Shown here piece after piece: positions 28,301 through 37,101 of a stretch of 64,000 bases of DNA (its first letter is position 1; each line of letters begins with the position of its first letter). The stretch is from Pseudomonas marginalis (GTDB lineage: Bacteria; Pseudomonadota; Gammaproteobacteria; Pseudomonadales; Pseudomonadaceae). The stretch lies in contig NZ_LKEG01000038.1 of the NCBI RefSeq assembly GCF_001645105.1, positions 62,001-126,000 on the forward strand. Reading direction: 5' to 3'. A program made the translations under genes and the position numbers. Under the pieces are notes generated by a model. The model saw nothing but the letters and a program-made list of their open reading frames with translations. It made no database searches and was not told the origin of the DNA.

Positions 28301-29575
28301 CCCGCGTTTTTCCAGACTGGCGAAGCGTGCACCCGCGCCATCGAATGCCCGCGTCAGGTCCATTACCTCGTCCAAACTCTGCGGCAAATACGTGCTGTCC
28401 GCCTGCAAACCCAAGGTTTGATAGCGCGCAAGGGTCGCGGCAACGTTCTGTTGAAGGTGCAGGTATTGGGATTCGATAGCGTAATCGAACGGGGAGTCCA
28501 GTCGTTCAAGGTACTTGAACTGGCCCCGTTCATGACCTTCCCGGCACCGCGCCAGCGCCAGCGATTGCTGGTCTTGCGCCACCATCGCCAGGATGCGGGA
28601 GAACGCCACGCCATGGCTGAGCCGCCGATGCAGCTCGCGGTCAAGGTCACTCAACGAGGCAAACTCTTCAAGGCCTGCGCCGGGAGTGAACATCACCACC
28701 GTGCCGACGTTCGCCGCCGGTTCAATGGGTCGAACCTGAGGCACCTGAACATCGCTTTGCCAGCCCACGCGGGTATCTTGCGGGTCCCGGGCGGTCAAGA
28801 TAAAGGCCCCATGCAGCGGGATATCGTCGGTATCCCCAGCCTTCAAAGCGATCCCATAGACACACGGTCGATAGCTGCCCAACGCCTGACGCGCCAGGGC
28901 GTCCGGGTATTTCAGCACTTTGGCGAACAGCGCCTGCGCCGTCGCACTGAGCAGGTTTTCGGCGCTGAGCAGGGCGAGCTCGGTGCTCAATTGCTCGGTT
29001 CGCGTTTTAATCAACTGCTGCTTGATGGTGTGCGCCTCAGTCGGCCCATGCGCCAAGGCCAGGAAGGCTTGCTGGGATTGCTGATAACGCCCTGAAAAAC
29101 CATCGGCAAATTGGTCGAGGAAACGATCGAAAGCGCTCGGTGTGAGCCCGGTAACAGGCTCCCACGCCCCTTCAGCGGTCAAGCGCGCATGGAAACTGAC
29201 AGGCCGGCTGGCGTAGCCCGAAGCCTGGTTGGCAACCATGCGCTGCACCACCGCTTCCATGAGGTTCAACCTCGGCACCAGGGCTTCCTCGGGCACCGGT
29301 TCGCTGTTTTCAGAGAGAGGTGTGCCGATGGCCCGTGTCTCTTGCTCATCGTACTGGATAACCCCTTGGTCTATGTCCAGCAGCGGTTTGCGGTCAGGGA
29401 ATGCGTGGTCAAAGGCCTGCTGCACCAGGGCGTGAAACGTCGGTTGCCGCTGGAGCAACTCGAACAGTTCGATATTCAGTGCAACCAGCTTCTGGCGCAG
29501 GCTGGCCTGTAAGGGGGTGTCGCGCAGCGTCAGGCGACTGATCAGCGGCGTCGGTGATAACCGGTCATGCGGCAT
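25325..29575 (-). CDS. Large dermonecrotic-toxin-like protein (DUF6543 type)
   Basis: A 1416-residue protein with no N-terminal signal peptide. The layout, especially residues about 1-800, resembles the large Pseudomonas dermonecrotic-toxin / DUF6543 proteins. A hydrophobic segment at about 808-845 (TALTVATTAFDIASMVLPIK and following) may insert into a target membrane. The C-terminal 240 residues contain FYRGVNRW (Arg at about 1180) and GELLFTRPGRDTVYW (about 1330-1344), which recall the first and last motifs of Arg-Ser-Glu ADP-ribosyltransferases, although the full triad is not obvious. No secretion or immunity gene is adjacent. The start lacks a clear ribosome-binding site. It is the sole gene between icmP and trkH and is probably an accessory insertion. 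Target and delivery are unknown. Confidence 0.7.
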   Translation of the reverse strand: MPHDRLSPTPLISRLTLRDTPLQASLRQKLVALNIELFELLQRQPTFHALVQQAFDHAFPDRKPLLDIDQGVIQYDEQETRAIGTPLSENSEPVPEEALVPRLNLMEAVVQRMVANQASGYASRPVSFHARLTAEGAWEPVTGLTPSAFDRFLDQFADGFSGRYQQSQQAFLALAHGPTEAHTIKQQLIKTRTEQLSTELALLSAENLLSATAQALFAKVLKYPDALARQALGSYRPCVYGIALKAGDTDDIPLHGAFILTARDPQDTRVGWQSDVQVPQVRPIEPAANVGTVVMFTPGAGLEEFASLSDLDRELHRRLSHGVAFSRILAMVAQDQQSLALARCREGHERGQFKYLERLDSPFDYAIESQYLHLQQNVAATLARYQTLGLQADSTYLPQSLDEVMDLTRAFDGAGARFASLEKRGQAQIKAFLSAASQNDKDAWSTASAQYYEQLANLLAADGLPSWAQFSDKSKLLAYANQQLRRVLVAEYGLDINPDHILVHTQEAYVPPSVIVPGAPGHSIREPGTPLYKSRSRSLTQLALENVGGLDLNFINFSRLTEKTEDLDKPDEALRPEDFKTAKVYEGLTVEQVRDLVRGVNVGGTYGALLRERLITSPQALAQKKTYVQVMAHQLRLDAIEARIAGDFLPDRFERGFNWVRVVLDEPIDSDQRERVEGHRILVEYLKLRGQRVRGVWMLRTASAGGGSVVVYTPQAPTGRVFHEYPDETLIRDFVHSSSWREYLVSRVERAFQPQVRAVLRGRGDTSMVHFGRIDNNFMEDAYEVDANFVINDAQALSTSTHQTNVETALTVATTAFDIASMVLPIKIMLPIGLARSLFSVFNGVESANLGDRTAAANHFVRAFGELVGALVDGAIGSRSAGVNRSKTIGQLNPHMALAKKPDGVLPLRGWEGKGVYFTTSKDGSRVYFINQHQHWYSILDDGAEQAWRIRDVRKPPQYYYDPVRLDASGTWHIGSHPGKGLKGGQPPHRALMEVYPFFDEAQAWRVLDSFNFPRGQEIPFGLDLVYHLRSGVALDPFHPYLTITPERLASRLRGGDSPGRMPQALTVDADRAPLPRPSPDRLPHERFVEWGQTIDAAELNVLNAERDIVRRIPGNASHATGDYIRIDERCYPILPIGGDVQRSVAYMRNPNLVLDSFDQFEHMLRTDLFNQPRLTRFYRGVNRWINQIELPFRRTISAYVAGAFPMLHETSQLQVARALFRRANPSGLTAWGYRVLQVTLNDWVQWPSSSMAKFGDPLLLLPIIGRTGRGWHLGESSGFFGHLRFRTDPVALLLHNTLTSGTEGTLRALMIEVLTRSRYQILEGYNVVGELLFTRPGRDTVYWMSLRRAQGNWVDEGVNVQPRVQAMQPDTRNLVARARVSNNFVILVGGVRSSVDGGEVSLFIFRARALPGLSA

Positions 29576-29729
29576 GGCGTATATCTCGAAAATAGGAGGT
29601 ACGCCATCGTGCCGCTGCAGGCCGGGACGGGGGCATTACATAGCTACTCGCCAAGCCAATGTCCGCTCCGGTTTACTTGCCCCACACCCCAGGTAGAATG
29701 GCGCCTCTGCCCTACCTCGAGCGAACTTC

Positions 29730-31184
29730 ATGGCGTTGCCGACCCTACGCATCATCGGTTTCATCATCGGCATCTTCCTGATCACCCTCGCGATCGCCAT
29801 GGTCGTGCCCATGGCAACCCTGGTGATCTTCGAACGCACCAGTGACCTGCCCTCGTTCCTGTGGGCCAGCATGATCACCTTCATTGCCGGCTTGGCCCTG
29901 GTGATTCCCGGTCGCCCGGAACATGTGCACCTGCGCCCGCGGGACATGTACCTGCTGACCGTTACCAGCTGGGTGGTGGTGTGCATCTTTGCCGCGCTGC
30001 CGTTTCTGCTGACCCAACACATCAGCTACACCGACTCGTTTTTTGAAAGCATGTCCGGCATCACCGCCACCGGCTCCACCGTGTTGAGCGGGCTGGACAC
30101 CATGTCGCCGGGCATCCTGATGTGGCGCTCGCTGCTGCACTGGCTGGGCGGCATCGGTTTTATCGGTATGGCGGTGGCGATCCTGCCGCTGCTGCGCATT
30201 GGTGGCATGCGCCTGTTCCAGACCGAATCCTCGGACCGCTCGGAAAAAGTCATGCCCCGCTCGCACATGGTGGCGCGCCTGATCGTGGCGGCCTACGTGG
30301 GCATCACCATCCTCGGCAGCCTGGCGTTCTGGTGGGCCGGGATGGGCCTGTTCGATGCGATCAACCATGCGATGTCGGCGATTTCCACCGGCGGCTTCTC
30401 CACCTCCGATGAATCCCTGGCGCACTGGAAACAACCCGCCGTGCACTGGGTGGCGGTGGTGGTGATGATCCTCGGCAGCTTGCCGTTCACGCTGTACGTG
30501 GCGACCTTGCGTGGCAATCGCAAGGCACTGATCAAGGATCAGCAAGTACAGGGCTTGCTCGGTTTGTTGCTGGTGACCTGGCTGGTGCTTGGCACCTGGT
30601 ATTGGTGGACCACCAACCTGCACTGGCTGGAGGCCCTGCGTCACGTGGCACTGAATGTCACGTCGGTGGTGACCACCACGGGTTTTGCGCTGGGGGACTA
30701 CAGCCTGTGGGGCAACTTCTCACTGATGCTGTTTTTCTACCTGGGGTTCATCGGGGGTTGCTCGGGCTCTACGGCGGGCGGGATCAAGATCTTCCGTTTC
30801 CAGGTCGCGTATATCCTGCTCAAGGCCAACTTGAACCAGCTGATTCACCCGCGCGCGGTGATCAAGCAGAAGTACAACGGCCACCGTCTCGACGAAGAGA
30901 TCGTGCGTTCGATCCTGACCTTTTCGTTTTTCTTCGCCATCACCATCTGCGCCATTGCCCTCGCCCTGTCGCTGCTGGGCCTGGACTGGATGACCGCCTT
31001 GACCGGCGCCGCGAGTACAGTGTCCGGCGTGGGCCCGGGCCTGGGCGAAACCATCGGCCCGGCGGGCAACTTCGCCAGCCTGCCGGATGCGGCCAAATGG
31101 ATCCTGTCGCTCGGCATGCTGTTGGGCCGGCTGGAGATCATTACAGTCTTTGTTCTGTGCATTCCGGCGTTTTGGCGTCACTGA
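29730..31184 (+). CDS. trkH: Trk-type potassium uptake membrane protein TrkH
   Basis: A 484-residue TrkH/TrkG potassium-translocating subunit with about ten to twelve membrane segments. The four pore-loop selectivity regions are visible as SGITATGSTV, SAISTGGFST, NVTSVVTTTGF and ASTVSGVGPG. It works with the peripheral NAD-binding protein TrkA, which is not in the window. Start ATG 29730 follows a CGAGCGAAC stretch with only a weak ribosome-binding site. The 3' end overlaps the convergent AraC-family gene by 44 bp. Confidence 0.95.
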   Translation: MALPTLRIIGFIIGIFLITLAIAMVVPMATLVIFERTSDLPSFLWASMITFIAGLALVIPGRPEHVHLRPRDMYLLTVTSWVVVCIFAALPFLLTQHISYTDSFFESMSGITATGSTVLSGLDTMSPGILMWRSLLHWLGGIGFIGMAVAILPLLRIGGMRLFQTESSDRSEKVMPRSHMVARLIVAAYVGITILGSLAFWWAGMGLFDAINHAMSAISTGGFSTSDESLAHWKQPAVHWVAVVVMILGSLPFTLYVATLRGNRKALIKDQQVQGLLGLLLVTWLVLGTWYWWTTNLHWLEALRHVALNVTSVVTTTGFALGDYSLWGNFSLMLFFYLGFIGGCSGSTAGGIKIFRFQVAYILLKANLNQLIHPRAVIKQKYNGHRLDEEIVRSILTFSFFFAITICAIALALSLLGLDWMTALTGAASTVSGVGPGLGETIGPAGNFASLPDAAKWILSLGMLLGRLEIITVFVLCIPAFWRH

Positions 31185-32199
31185 CGGTCGACGCTTCCAG
31201 CAACCGCGCCCGGTATTCGCCGGGCGTGGCATCGAACCAGCGACGAAACGCGCGGAAAAAGTTGCTCGGATCAGCGAAGCCCAGCAGGTAGGCAATTTCC
31301 AGCAGGGTCATGCTCGGCTGCGCCAGGTACTGCTCGGCCAGCTCGCGACGGGTGTCGTCGAGCAACGTCTGGAAACTGGTGCCCTCTTCCTGCAAACGCC
31401 GCTGCAAGGTGCGCTGGGACAGGTGCAACGTCTGGGCGACCACCTCTCGCTTAGGCTCGCCCTGGGGCAACAAGCGGCACAACACCTGGCGCGCCTTGTG
31501 AGTCACGCGGCTTTCCGAGAAGCGCGCCAGGTATTCACCGGCAAATCGATCGTGCAGCAGCGCCATGGCCTCGTTGGCCGTGGGCAGTGGCGCGTCCATA
31601 TCCGCCCGTTCGAAAATCAGCGCGTCATAGGGCGCGTTGAATTCCAGGGGGGCATGGAACGCTTGTTTATAGGGGGTGAGGTCCGCCGGTTGATCGCCTT
31701 GCAACACCACCTTGCGTGGTTGCAGGGTACGGCCGGTCAACCACCCACACAGCGCCAAGGCACAGGCCAGTGAGGCTTCGGCGCTCTGCCGGGTGGGGGG
31801 CAAGTGATCACCGTGCACCGTCAGAATCAGCGCATAACCTTCGGGGATCAGTCGGAAACTCAGGTCGGCACTTTCGGCGATGATCCGCTGGTAGCGCACC
31901 AGGCGCATAAAGCCTTCCGCCAGCGTGTTGCTGGACATCAGTGCGTAGCCGGCCACATGAAACGACGCCGGGCGCACGACCTTGCCCATGTTCAGGCCAA
32001 TCGCAGGGTTACCCGACAGCTCCACCGCCCGTTGCCACAGACGCGTCATGGAGTCTTGCGGGAACCGCGCATCGGGATCGTCAAGGGCGGCGTAGTCCAA
32101 GCCGAGTTGCTTGAACAAGGCACGGCAATCCAGGCCGTCCATTTCCAATGCCTTGACTATCCCCATCGCCCAGCTTGCAGAAGTTGTTCGTTCGCTCAT
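31141..32199 (-). CDS. AraC-family transcriptional regulator (arabinose-binding-like N-domain)
   Basis: A 352-residue regulator. The N-terminal 200 residues form the alpha/beta sensory domain found in OruR/ArgR-like AraC proteins, and the C-terminal 100 residues carry the double helix-turn-helix (LHLSQRTLQRRLQEEGTSF and LEIAYLLGFADPSNFFRAF). Family members sense small metabolites and usually control an adjacent gene, but here the neighbours are trkH (convergent) and an Mpo1-like gene (divergent), so the target is unclear. It ends inside trkH. Confidence 0.85.
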   Translation of the reverse strand: MSERTTSASWAMGIVKALEMDGLDCRALFKQLGLDYAALDDPDARFPQDSMTRLWQRAVELSGNPAIGLNMGKVVRPASFHVAGYALMSSNTLAEGFMRLVRYQRIIAESADLSFRLIPEGYALILTVHGDHLPPTRQSAEASLACALALCGWLTGRTLQPRKVVLQGDQPADLTPYKQAFHAPLEFNAPYDALIFERADMDAPLPTANEAMALLHDRFAGEYLARFSESRVTHKARQVLCRLLPQGEPKREVVAQTLHLSQRTLQRRLQEEGTSFQTLLDDTRRELAEQYLAQPSMTLLEIAYLLGFADPSNFFRAFRRWFDATPGEYRARLLEASTVSDAKTPECTEQRL

Positions 32200-32359
32200 G
32201 GCGTCTTCTTAATAAAGCAGGCTCAAACAGCAGCCAGGAAGCCAAGGATACTAAAGTGGCATCTATTGTCACTGGCTGTTACTACTGATCACTCTAGACT
32301 CAAATAAGCTCCCCGCCGAACATCTGTTCGGCGGAACAATAATCAAAGGGCCGGTCGCC

Positions 32360-32671
32360 GTGGAAAATGTGAGACGTTTCAATAGCTTCGCCGAGTTCTA
32401 CCCCTATTACCTGAGCGAGCACGCCAACAGCACCTGCCGGCGCCTGCATTTTATTGGCACGACGCTGGTGATCGGTATCCTGGCGTATGCCATTGGCAAA
32501 GGTTCTTTGGGCTTGCTGATTGCCTTGCCGATTGCCGGCTACAGCTTTGCCTGGATCGGCCACTTCTTCTTCGAAAAAAACCGCCCCGCGACCTTTCAGC
32601 ACCCGTTCTACAGCCTGCTGGGGGACTTTGTGATGTACCGCGACATGATTCTCGGCAAGGTGCCGTTTTAA
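32360..32671 (+). CDS. DUF962 / Mpo1-like membrane protein
   Basis: A 103-residue protein with two or three hydrophobic segments and the conserved family motifs HANSTCRRLHFIGT and GHFFFEKNRPATFQHP. The His residues in these motifs are those that bind iron in yeast Mpo1, a dioxygenase that removes one carbon from 2-hydroxy fatty acids. The start is GTG 32360 with AAAGGG nine bases upstream. Divergent from the AraC regulator. An enzymatic role in lipid turnover is inferred from the family. Confidence 0.82.
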   Translation: MENVRRFNSFAEFYPYYLSEHANSTCRRLHFIGTTLVIGILAYAIGKGSLGLLIALPIAGYSFAWIGHFFFEKNRPATFQHPFYSLLGDFVMYRDMILGKVPF

Positions 32672-32834
32672 AGCGGGTGTGACCCCATGTCACTTGCGCT
32701 TGAACGATGAGCTTACGTAAATCCGGCGATATAAAAGTCTATTTGTCATTTAGAGTGCTGTATCCTGCCAAGGCTTTTTGAGAGCGCGGAATCACCTGCG
32801 ATTGAAAAAACAGACTTTGCGAGGAGCGACGACG

Positions 32835-32963
32835 ATGCACGAGATACCTAATCTCCCCTTCCCAAGCCTGCACCCTACAGAGCAGCCAACCCCGCAACAG
32901 GCCAGTGACAAACAGCCTGAGGCCAAAGAAGCAAAACCAGTCGAGCGCGAAAGCCAGGACTGA
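32835..32963 (+). CDS. Small proline/glutamate-rich hypothetical protein
   Basis: A 42-residue, unstructured-looking protein starting MHEIPNLPFPSLHPTEQ and ending in a charged tail (KPVERESQD). GAGGAG lies at ideal distance before ATG 32835, which is the main support for it being real. No motif, signal or membrane segment is seen. It is followed after 74 bp by another small gene on the same strand. Function unknown. Confidence 0.5.
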   Translation: MHEIPNLPFPSLHPTEQPTPQQASDKQPEAKEAKPVERESQD

Positions 32964-33037
32964 CGCCGTACCAGACCGTGTGGAAAGCGCACCTTTGAGC
33001 GCTTTCCACACTGCCTGAATAAATCGAGATACCCATC

Positions 33038-33220
33038 ATGACCGACAACCTCCCCAATACCCCGGACACCGCCTTACTCGATGCTGCCCTGCAGATGGTC
33101 GAGATCTGGAACCGCCTCAGCGCAGACAAACAGGCCGTGCTGCTCAAGCGCTTCGGCACCCAGGAAAATGCCCTGGCCGCCCTGGTCACCACCCAATTGC
33201 TGGCCCCTGCACAAGCCTGA
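33038..33220 (+). CDS. Small hypothetical protein, helical
   Basis: A 60-residue protein, MTDNLPNTPDTALLDAALQM onwards, predicted mostly alpha-helical with a hydrophobic face (VEIWNRLSADKQAVLLKRF). GAGAT precedes the ATG. No domain is recognised. It could bind another protein or DNA, but nothing in the context says so; it stands just upstream of an MFS transporter gene and may share its transcript. Confidence 0.55.
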   Translation: MTDNLPNTPDTALLDAALQMVEIWNRLSADKQAVLLKRFGTQENALAALVTTQLLAPAQA

Positions 33221-33324
33221 GGTCTTTTTGATCTGAGATTTTTGCGGTTTACCGCCCTGCGCGGGGCAAACCACCGGTATCATTAGCAGCCTATCTTTAC
33301 CTGCTGCGACAGTGGACCTCTCCC

Positions 33325-34521
33325 ATGCCCGATACCCAGCGCCCCCTGGCGGTCACGCTGCAAGTTGTTTCCATCGTGTTGTTTACCTTCATCGGCTATC
33401 TGAATATCGGCATTCCCCTGGCCGTGTTGCCAGGTTATGTGCACAGTGAGCTGGGCTACGGCGCAGTCATTGCTGGCCTGGTGATCAGCGTGCAATACCT
33501 GGCCACCCTGCTGAGCCGCCCCTATGCGGGCAAAATCATCGACACGCTGGGCAGCAAGCGCGCGGTACTGATTGGCCTGGCGGGCTGCGGACTGAGCGGT
33601 GTGTTCATGCTGCTCGCGGCGTGGTTCTCAAGCCTGCCGGCGTTGAGCCTGGGCAGCCTGCTGATCGGCCGCCTGGTGCTGGGCAGTGCTGAAAGCCTGG
33701 TGGGCTCGGGCGCCATCGGCTGGGGCATCGGCCGCGTCGGTGCGGCGAATACCGCCAAGGTCATCTCCTGGAACGGCATCGCCAGCTATGGGGCCCTGGC
33801 CGTCGGTGCACCGCTGGGCGTAGTGCTGGTGAGACATTTCGGGCTGTGGAGCATGGGCGTCAGCATCATCCTGCTGGCAATCGTCGGCCTATTGCTGGCC
33901 TGGAACAAAGTCGCCGCCCCCCTCGTTGCCGGCGTGCGCCTGCCGTTCATGAATGTGCTGGGTCGAGTATTGCCCCACGGCTGCGCACTGGCGTTGGGCT
34001 CCATTGGCTTTGGCACCATCGCCACGTTCATCACCCTGTATTACACCACCCAGCATTGGGATAACGCGGTGTGGGCCCTGAGCCTGTTCGGCGCCAGTTT
34101 TATCGGTGCGCGGCTGCTGTTCGGCAATTTGATCAACCGGATCGGCGGGTTTCGCGTAGCGATTGCCTGCCTGTCGGTGGAGGTTCTCGGCCTGCTGTTG
34201 CTGTGGCTCGCGCCGGACGCCCATCTGGCCCTGGCCGGTGCGGCATTGAGCGGTTTCGGCTTTTCCCTGGTGTTTCCGGCCTTGGGCGTGGAAGCCGTCA
34301 ACCTGGTGCCGGCGTCCAGTCGTGGCTCGGCAGTGGGGGCTTATTCACTGTTTATCGACCTGTCGTTGGGCATCACCGGGCCACTCGCCGGGGCCGTGGC
34401 GGCAGGCTTCGGCTTCGCGTCGATCTTCCTGTTCGCCGCCCTCGCCGCCCTCGGTGGTTTACTGCTGAGCGTGTACCTGTATCGCCAGGCACCCAAGGCC
34501 CGCGAAGCGCGCGGCGACTAG
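33325..34521 (+). CDS. MFS transporter (YhhS/YfcJ-like)
   Basis: A 398-residue major-facilitator transporter with twelve predicted helices. The loop 2-3 signature is partly present as [18 protein letters not shown], matching the YhhS/UPF0226 group (RPxxGrxxDxxGrK). This group includes proteins linked to arabinose and drug efflux; the substrate here is unknown. ATG 33325 starts [15 protein letters not shown], a usual cytoplasmic lead-in. The stop codon overlaps the convergent arfB stop by 4 bp. Confidence 0.85.
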   Translation: MPDTQRPLAVTLQVVSIVLFTFIGYLNIGIPLAVLPGYVHSELGYGAVIAGLVISVQYLATLLSRPYAGKIIDTLGSKRAVLIGLAGCGLSGVFMLLAAWFSSLPALSLGSLLIGRLVLGSAESLVGSGAIGWGIGRVGAANTAKVISWNGIASYGALAVGAPLGVVLVRHFGLWSMGVSIILLAIVGLLLAWNKVAAPLVAGVRLPFMNVLGRVLPHGCALALGSIGFGTIATFITLYYTTQHWDNAVWALSLFGASFIGARLLFGNLINRIGGFRVAIACLSVEVLGLLLLWLAPDAHLALAGAALSGFGFSLVFPALGVEAVNLVPASSRGSAVGAYSLFIDLSLGITGPLAGAVAAGFGFASIFLFAALAALGGLLLSVYLYRQAPKAREARGD

Positions 34522-34931
34522 AAGTCGACCTTGCCGCGCCCGGCCTTGATGCTGCCGCGCTTGGCCTTGGATTCGAGCCGTCGCTTTTTCGAGCCCAGGG
34601 TCGGCTTGGTCGGGCGGCGCTTCTTCTCCACCTTGGTGGCGCTGAGGATCAACTCCACCAAACGCTCCAGCGCATCCGCGCGGTTCTGCTCCTGGGTCCG
34701 GTATTGCTGGGCCTTGAGCACCAGCACGCCTTCGCTGGTGATACGGCTGTCGCGCAGCGCTAACAGCCGCTCCTTGTAGAAGTCCGGCAGCGACGACGCC
34801 GGAATATCAAACCGCAAATGCACCGCACTCGACACCTTGTTGACGTTCTGCCCACCGGCACCCTGGGCGCGAATGGCGGTCAGCTCGATCTCGGCATCGG
34901 GCAAATGCACGTTATTGGAAATCACCAGCAT
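34518..34931 (-). CDS. arfB: Alternative ribosome-rescue factor ArfB (YaeJ)
   Basis: A 137-residue peptidyl-tRNA hydrolase that frees stalled ribosomes. The catalytic GGQ is at residues 26-28 (GAGGQNVNK). The basic C-terminal tail from about 105 on ([16 protein letters not shown]) is the part that enters the empty mRNA channel. The open frame extends 32 codons further upstream, but ATG 34931 ([17 protein letters not shown]) matches the family start. Convergent with the MFS gene. Confidence 0.94.
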   Translation of the reverse strand: MLVISNNVHLPDAEIELTAIRAQGAGGQNVNKVSSAVHLRFDIPASSLPDFYKERLLALRDSRITSEGVLVLKAQQYRTQEQNRADALERLVELILSATKVEKKRRPTKPTLGSKKRRLESKAKRGSIKAGRGKVDF

Positions 34932-35023
34932 TGAGACGGGTCCGCGGTTCAGGTTCGCCAGCATACGCGAACGAGTCACGATGCTACACAGGCCCGCTTG
35001 CCGCGCAGGTGCTTCGACGCGCC

Positions 35024-36190
35024 TCATGTCCTGTTGGCAAAGGCCTGTTCCAACAGAGACTTGGCTAGCAACGTTGAATGGATCATCGCCTGGCGATCGG
35101 TGGGTTTTTCATCATTCAGCGTCATCTCGACGCCCGACACCACCTCCGGGAAGGAATGAGAAAAGATCAGCGCAGGCTCAACCCGTTTTGCAGACAAACC
35201 GTGCAAATCGCTGCGCATCTTGTCGTAGAAGCCTTGGGCATTGTCTGTGACTTGGTTACGCATCAGATGAAACACCAGCCCCATCATCGCTGCCCGGCCG
35301 TTCTTTTCGTCCATCCCGCTTGGCCACATGGATTGACCTTGTAATTGGGCTGCATATCGAATGGTCGAGGCGACATCCGATGCGCCACCCGAGGTACCCA
35401 ACATGACGGGCATGCCAAGCTCATCGCGCACCTGAGTGCCCAAGTCGTTGCGCAAATCCGTGCCATGGCGGCTGGTGAAATGATGTGTCTTCACACCGTC
35501 CACAACACGGTTCGACCCCACGCGATGCTGCACGGTGTAGGCATCGACGCCACTGAGCATCGGATCATGCGCCTTGAGCGCCTCGGCAATCGCCTTGATA
35601 CCAAAGCCCATTTCCGCACCTTGCTGCGCATGCTCACGGGTCAACGGCCCCTGCTCGCCGCGAACCAACAGGGCGTGCAGGTTTTTCATACTCAAGTACA
35701 GACCGCCTGTGCCCTCTCCAGCCAATAGAACGTTGCCGGGGTCATTGCTCGGCGCCAACAACTCCTTGTGCAGCGCCTCGCGAAACGCGGGATCACTTTT
35801 TGAATGCGTCCACAAACCGCGAACCAGGTGTGCCATATGTGATGACAGTTGCGATGCTGGCGAGTCGTCGCGGAGCAAATCTTTCTCAACGCCCAGACCA
35901 ATGGCCATTTCAGACTCGATGTGCGTAAAGAAATGCTTCGCTCGGCGCGCAAGGTTTTCTGGGTTCTCGTAGTTGGAGTTTTGCAGCGTATCGTTGACGA
36001 AGGTATTGACCAGGTAGTCTTTTTCAGCGGGAGAGTAATTTTTCCCCGCGATGGAGACTCCGGTGTGCGGCGTGAATGCCGGGGTTTCCTCACCGGCGTA
36101 CAGTTTATTGCCGCAGCCGGTATCCAAGGCCGGTGCGTACTCATTGGCTGGATTGAAAGGTTGCCTGCTGACGGAAATCAGATCTCGCAT
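35024..36190 (-). CDS. Unrecognised 388-residue protein, effector-like candidate
   Basis: A soluble 388-residue protein that I cannot place in a family. It has no signal peptide and no membrane helices, and is rich in His, Met, Gln and Asn compared with its neighbours. Segments that stand out are [35 protein letters not shown] and [15 protein letters not shown]. It is a single-gene unit with an AT-rich upstream region (36191-36289) and lies between core genes, suggesting acquisition. Its style recalls type III effectors, but the first 12 residues contain an acidic residue and the N-terminus is not Ser-rich, so that idea is weak. It could also be a stand-alone toxin. Confidence 0.55.
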   Translation of the reverse strand: MRDLISVSRQPFNPANEYAPALDTGCGNKLYAGEETPAFTPHTGVSIAGKNYSPAEKDYLVNTFVNDTLQNSNYENPENLARRAKHFFTHIESEMAIGLGVEKDLLRDDSPASQLSSHMAHLVRGLWTHSKSDPAFREALHKELLAPSNDPGNVLLAGEGTGGLYLSMKNLHALLVRGEQGPLTREHAQQGAEMGFGIKAIAEALKAHDPMLSGVDAYTVQHRVGSNRVVDGVKTHHFTSRHGTDLRNDLGTQVRDELGMPVMLGTSGGASDVASTIRYAAQLQGQSMWPSGMDEKNGRAAMMGLVFHLMRNQVTDNAQGFYDKMRSDLHGLSAKRVEPALIFSHSFPEVVSGVEMTLNDEKPTDRQAMIHSTLLAKSLLEQAFANRT

Positions 36191-36289
36191 ACATCACCTC
36201 AAATATTCAGATAAAACCACTATCTATTTATTGCAAGGCAACACCACACAGTTCCGGCGACGGGCTGCTGACAGCAACAAACCGAATAA

Positions 36290-36973
36290 TCAGGCAACGG
36301 ACAAGCCCAACTCCGACAACAACATCGACGCCTGGGCTTTGGAAATCACGGCGCCTTTGAACAATTTGGCATCATTGAGGCGAAACCCGCTCAAATCCGC
36401 ACCGCGCAGATCGGCGCCGGCGAAATTGGCACCGTTGATACGCGCGTGGGCGAGGCTGCAGTCGATCAATTCGGCCTTGCGAAAATCCGCATCCGACAAA
36501 TCGCTGTCGGAAAAATCCAGGTTATTCAGCACAGTTCGCGCGAACGACAACCCCGACAGAAAGGCGCTGTTCAAACGGGTTTCGCTGAAGCTCAGGCCCA
36601 GGGAGGCGCAATGGGTGAAGTTGGCGCCGGTCAACTTGCAGTGCTCAAAACTCGCCTGGGACAACTTGCTGCGCTGCCAACGGGTGTTGTTCAGGTCGCA
36701 GCTGTGGAACTGCGCCTCCAACAGGTTCGCCGCTTCAAAGATGGCGTGGCCGGCGCGGCAGCTTTTCCACTGGGTACCCTCTAAGCGCGATCCGAGGAAC
36801 GAGGTCTGGACCAGGATGCAGCGTTCGAACACCCAGTGATCCAGCGCCATACGCGACAGATCGGCGCCACTCAAGTCAACGCCCACCAGGCGCAAGGGGC
36901 CGCCATGCTGATCGATCAGGTCTTCCAGCTCACAGCGCTGCAAGGTGCCGCCGTCGATGTCGGTGTGGTGCAT
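36290..36973 (-). CDS. Pentapeptide-repeat protein
   Basis: A 227-residue protein made almost entirely of A(D/N)LXX-type pentapeptides, such as VDLSGADLSRMALDH and ANFAGADLRGADLSGFRL, which fold as a right-handed square beta-helix. Such folds mimic DNA in Qnr and MfpA proteins that protect gyrase, but many family members have other or unknown roles. No signal peptide is present. ATG 36973 starts MHHTDIDGG. It lies 100 bp upstream, on the same strand, of the unrecognised 388-residue gene. A gyrase role is only a family possibility. Confidence 0.85.
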   Translation of the reverse strand: MHHTDIDGGTLQRCELEDLIDQHGGPLRLVGVDLSGADLSRMALDHWVFERCILVQTSFLGSRLEGTQWKSCRAGHAIFEAANLLEAQFHSCDLNNTRWQRSKLSQASFEHCKLTGANFTHCASLGLSFSETRLNSAFLSGLSFARTVLNNLDFSDSDLSDADFRKAELIDCSLAHARINGANFAGADLRGADLSGFRLNDAKLFKGAVISKAQASMLLSELGLSVA

Positions 36974-37101
36974 AGTGGGCTCCAGCCAATGAACAGATCA
37001 CAACAAGGCGCGAGTCTACCCCGTCGACGCCCACAAAAAACCCGGCACTGCGCCTAATGCCAGTCAGTTAAGGGTGAGCACCGTACCTGTGGCGAGGGCG
37101 C

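Noticed and set aside
32684..32834. Search for a small RNA or regulatory element before the 42-residue gene
   Set aside because: The stretch is AT-rich and may hold a promoter, but no hairpin with a T-run or recognisable sRNA sequence was seen.
35024..36190. Type III secretion signal at the N-terminus of the orphan protein
   Set aside because: An acidic residue within the first five positions and only about three Ser in the first 50 do not meet the usual export pattern.
36227..36255. Possible second hrp box upstream of the 388-residue orphan gene (minus strand GGAACT-N16-CAATAAA)
   Set aside because: One mismatch in the first element and two in the CCAC element; too weak to support HrpL control.
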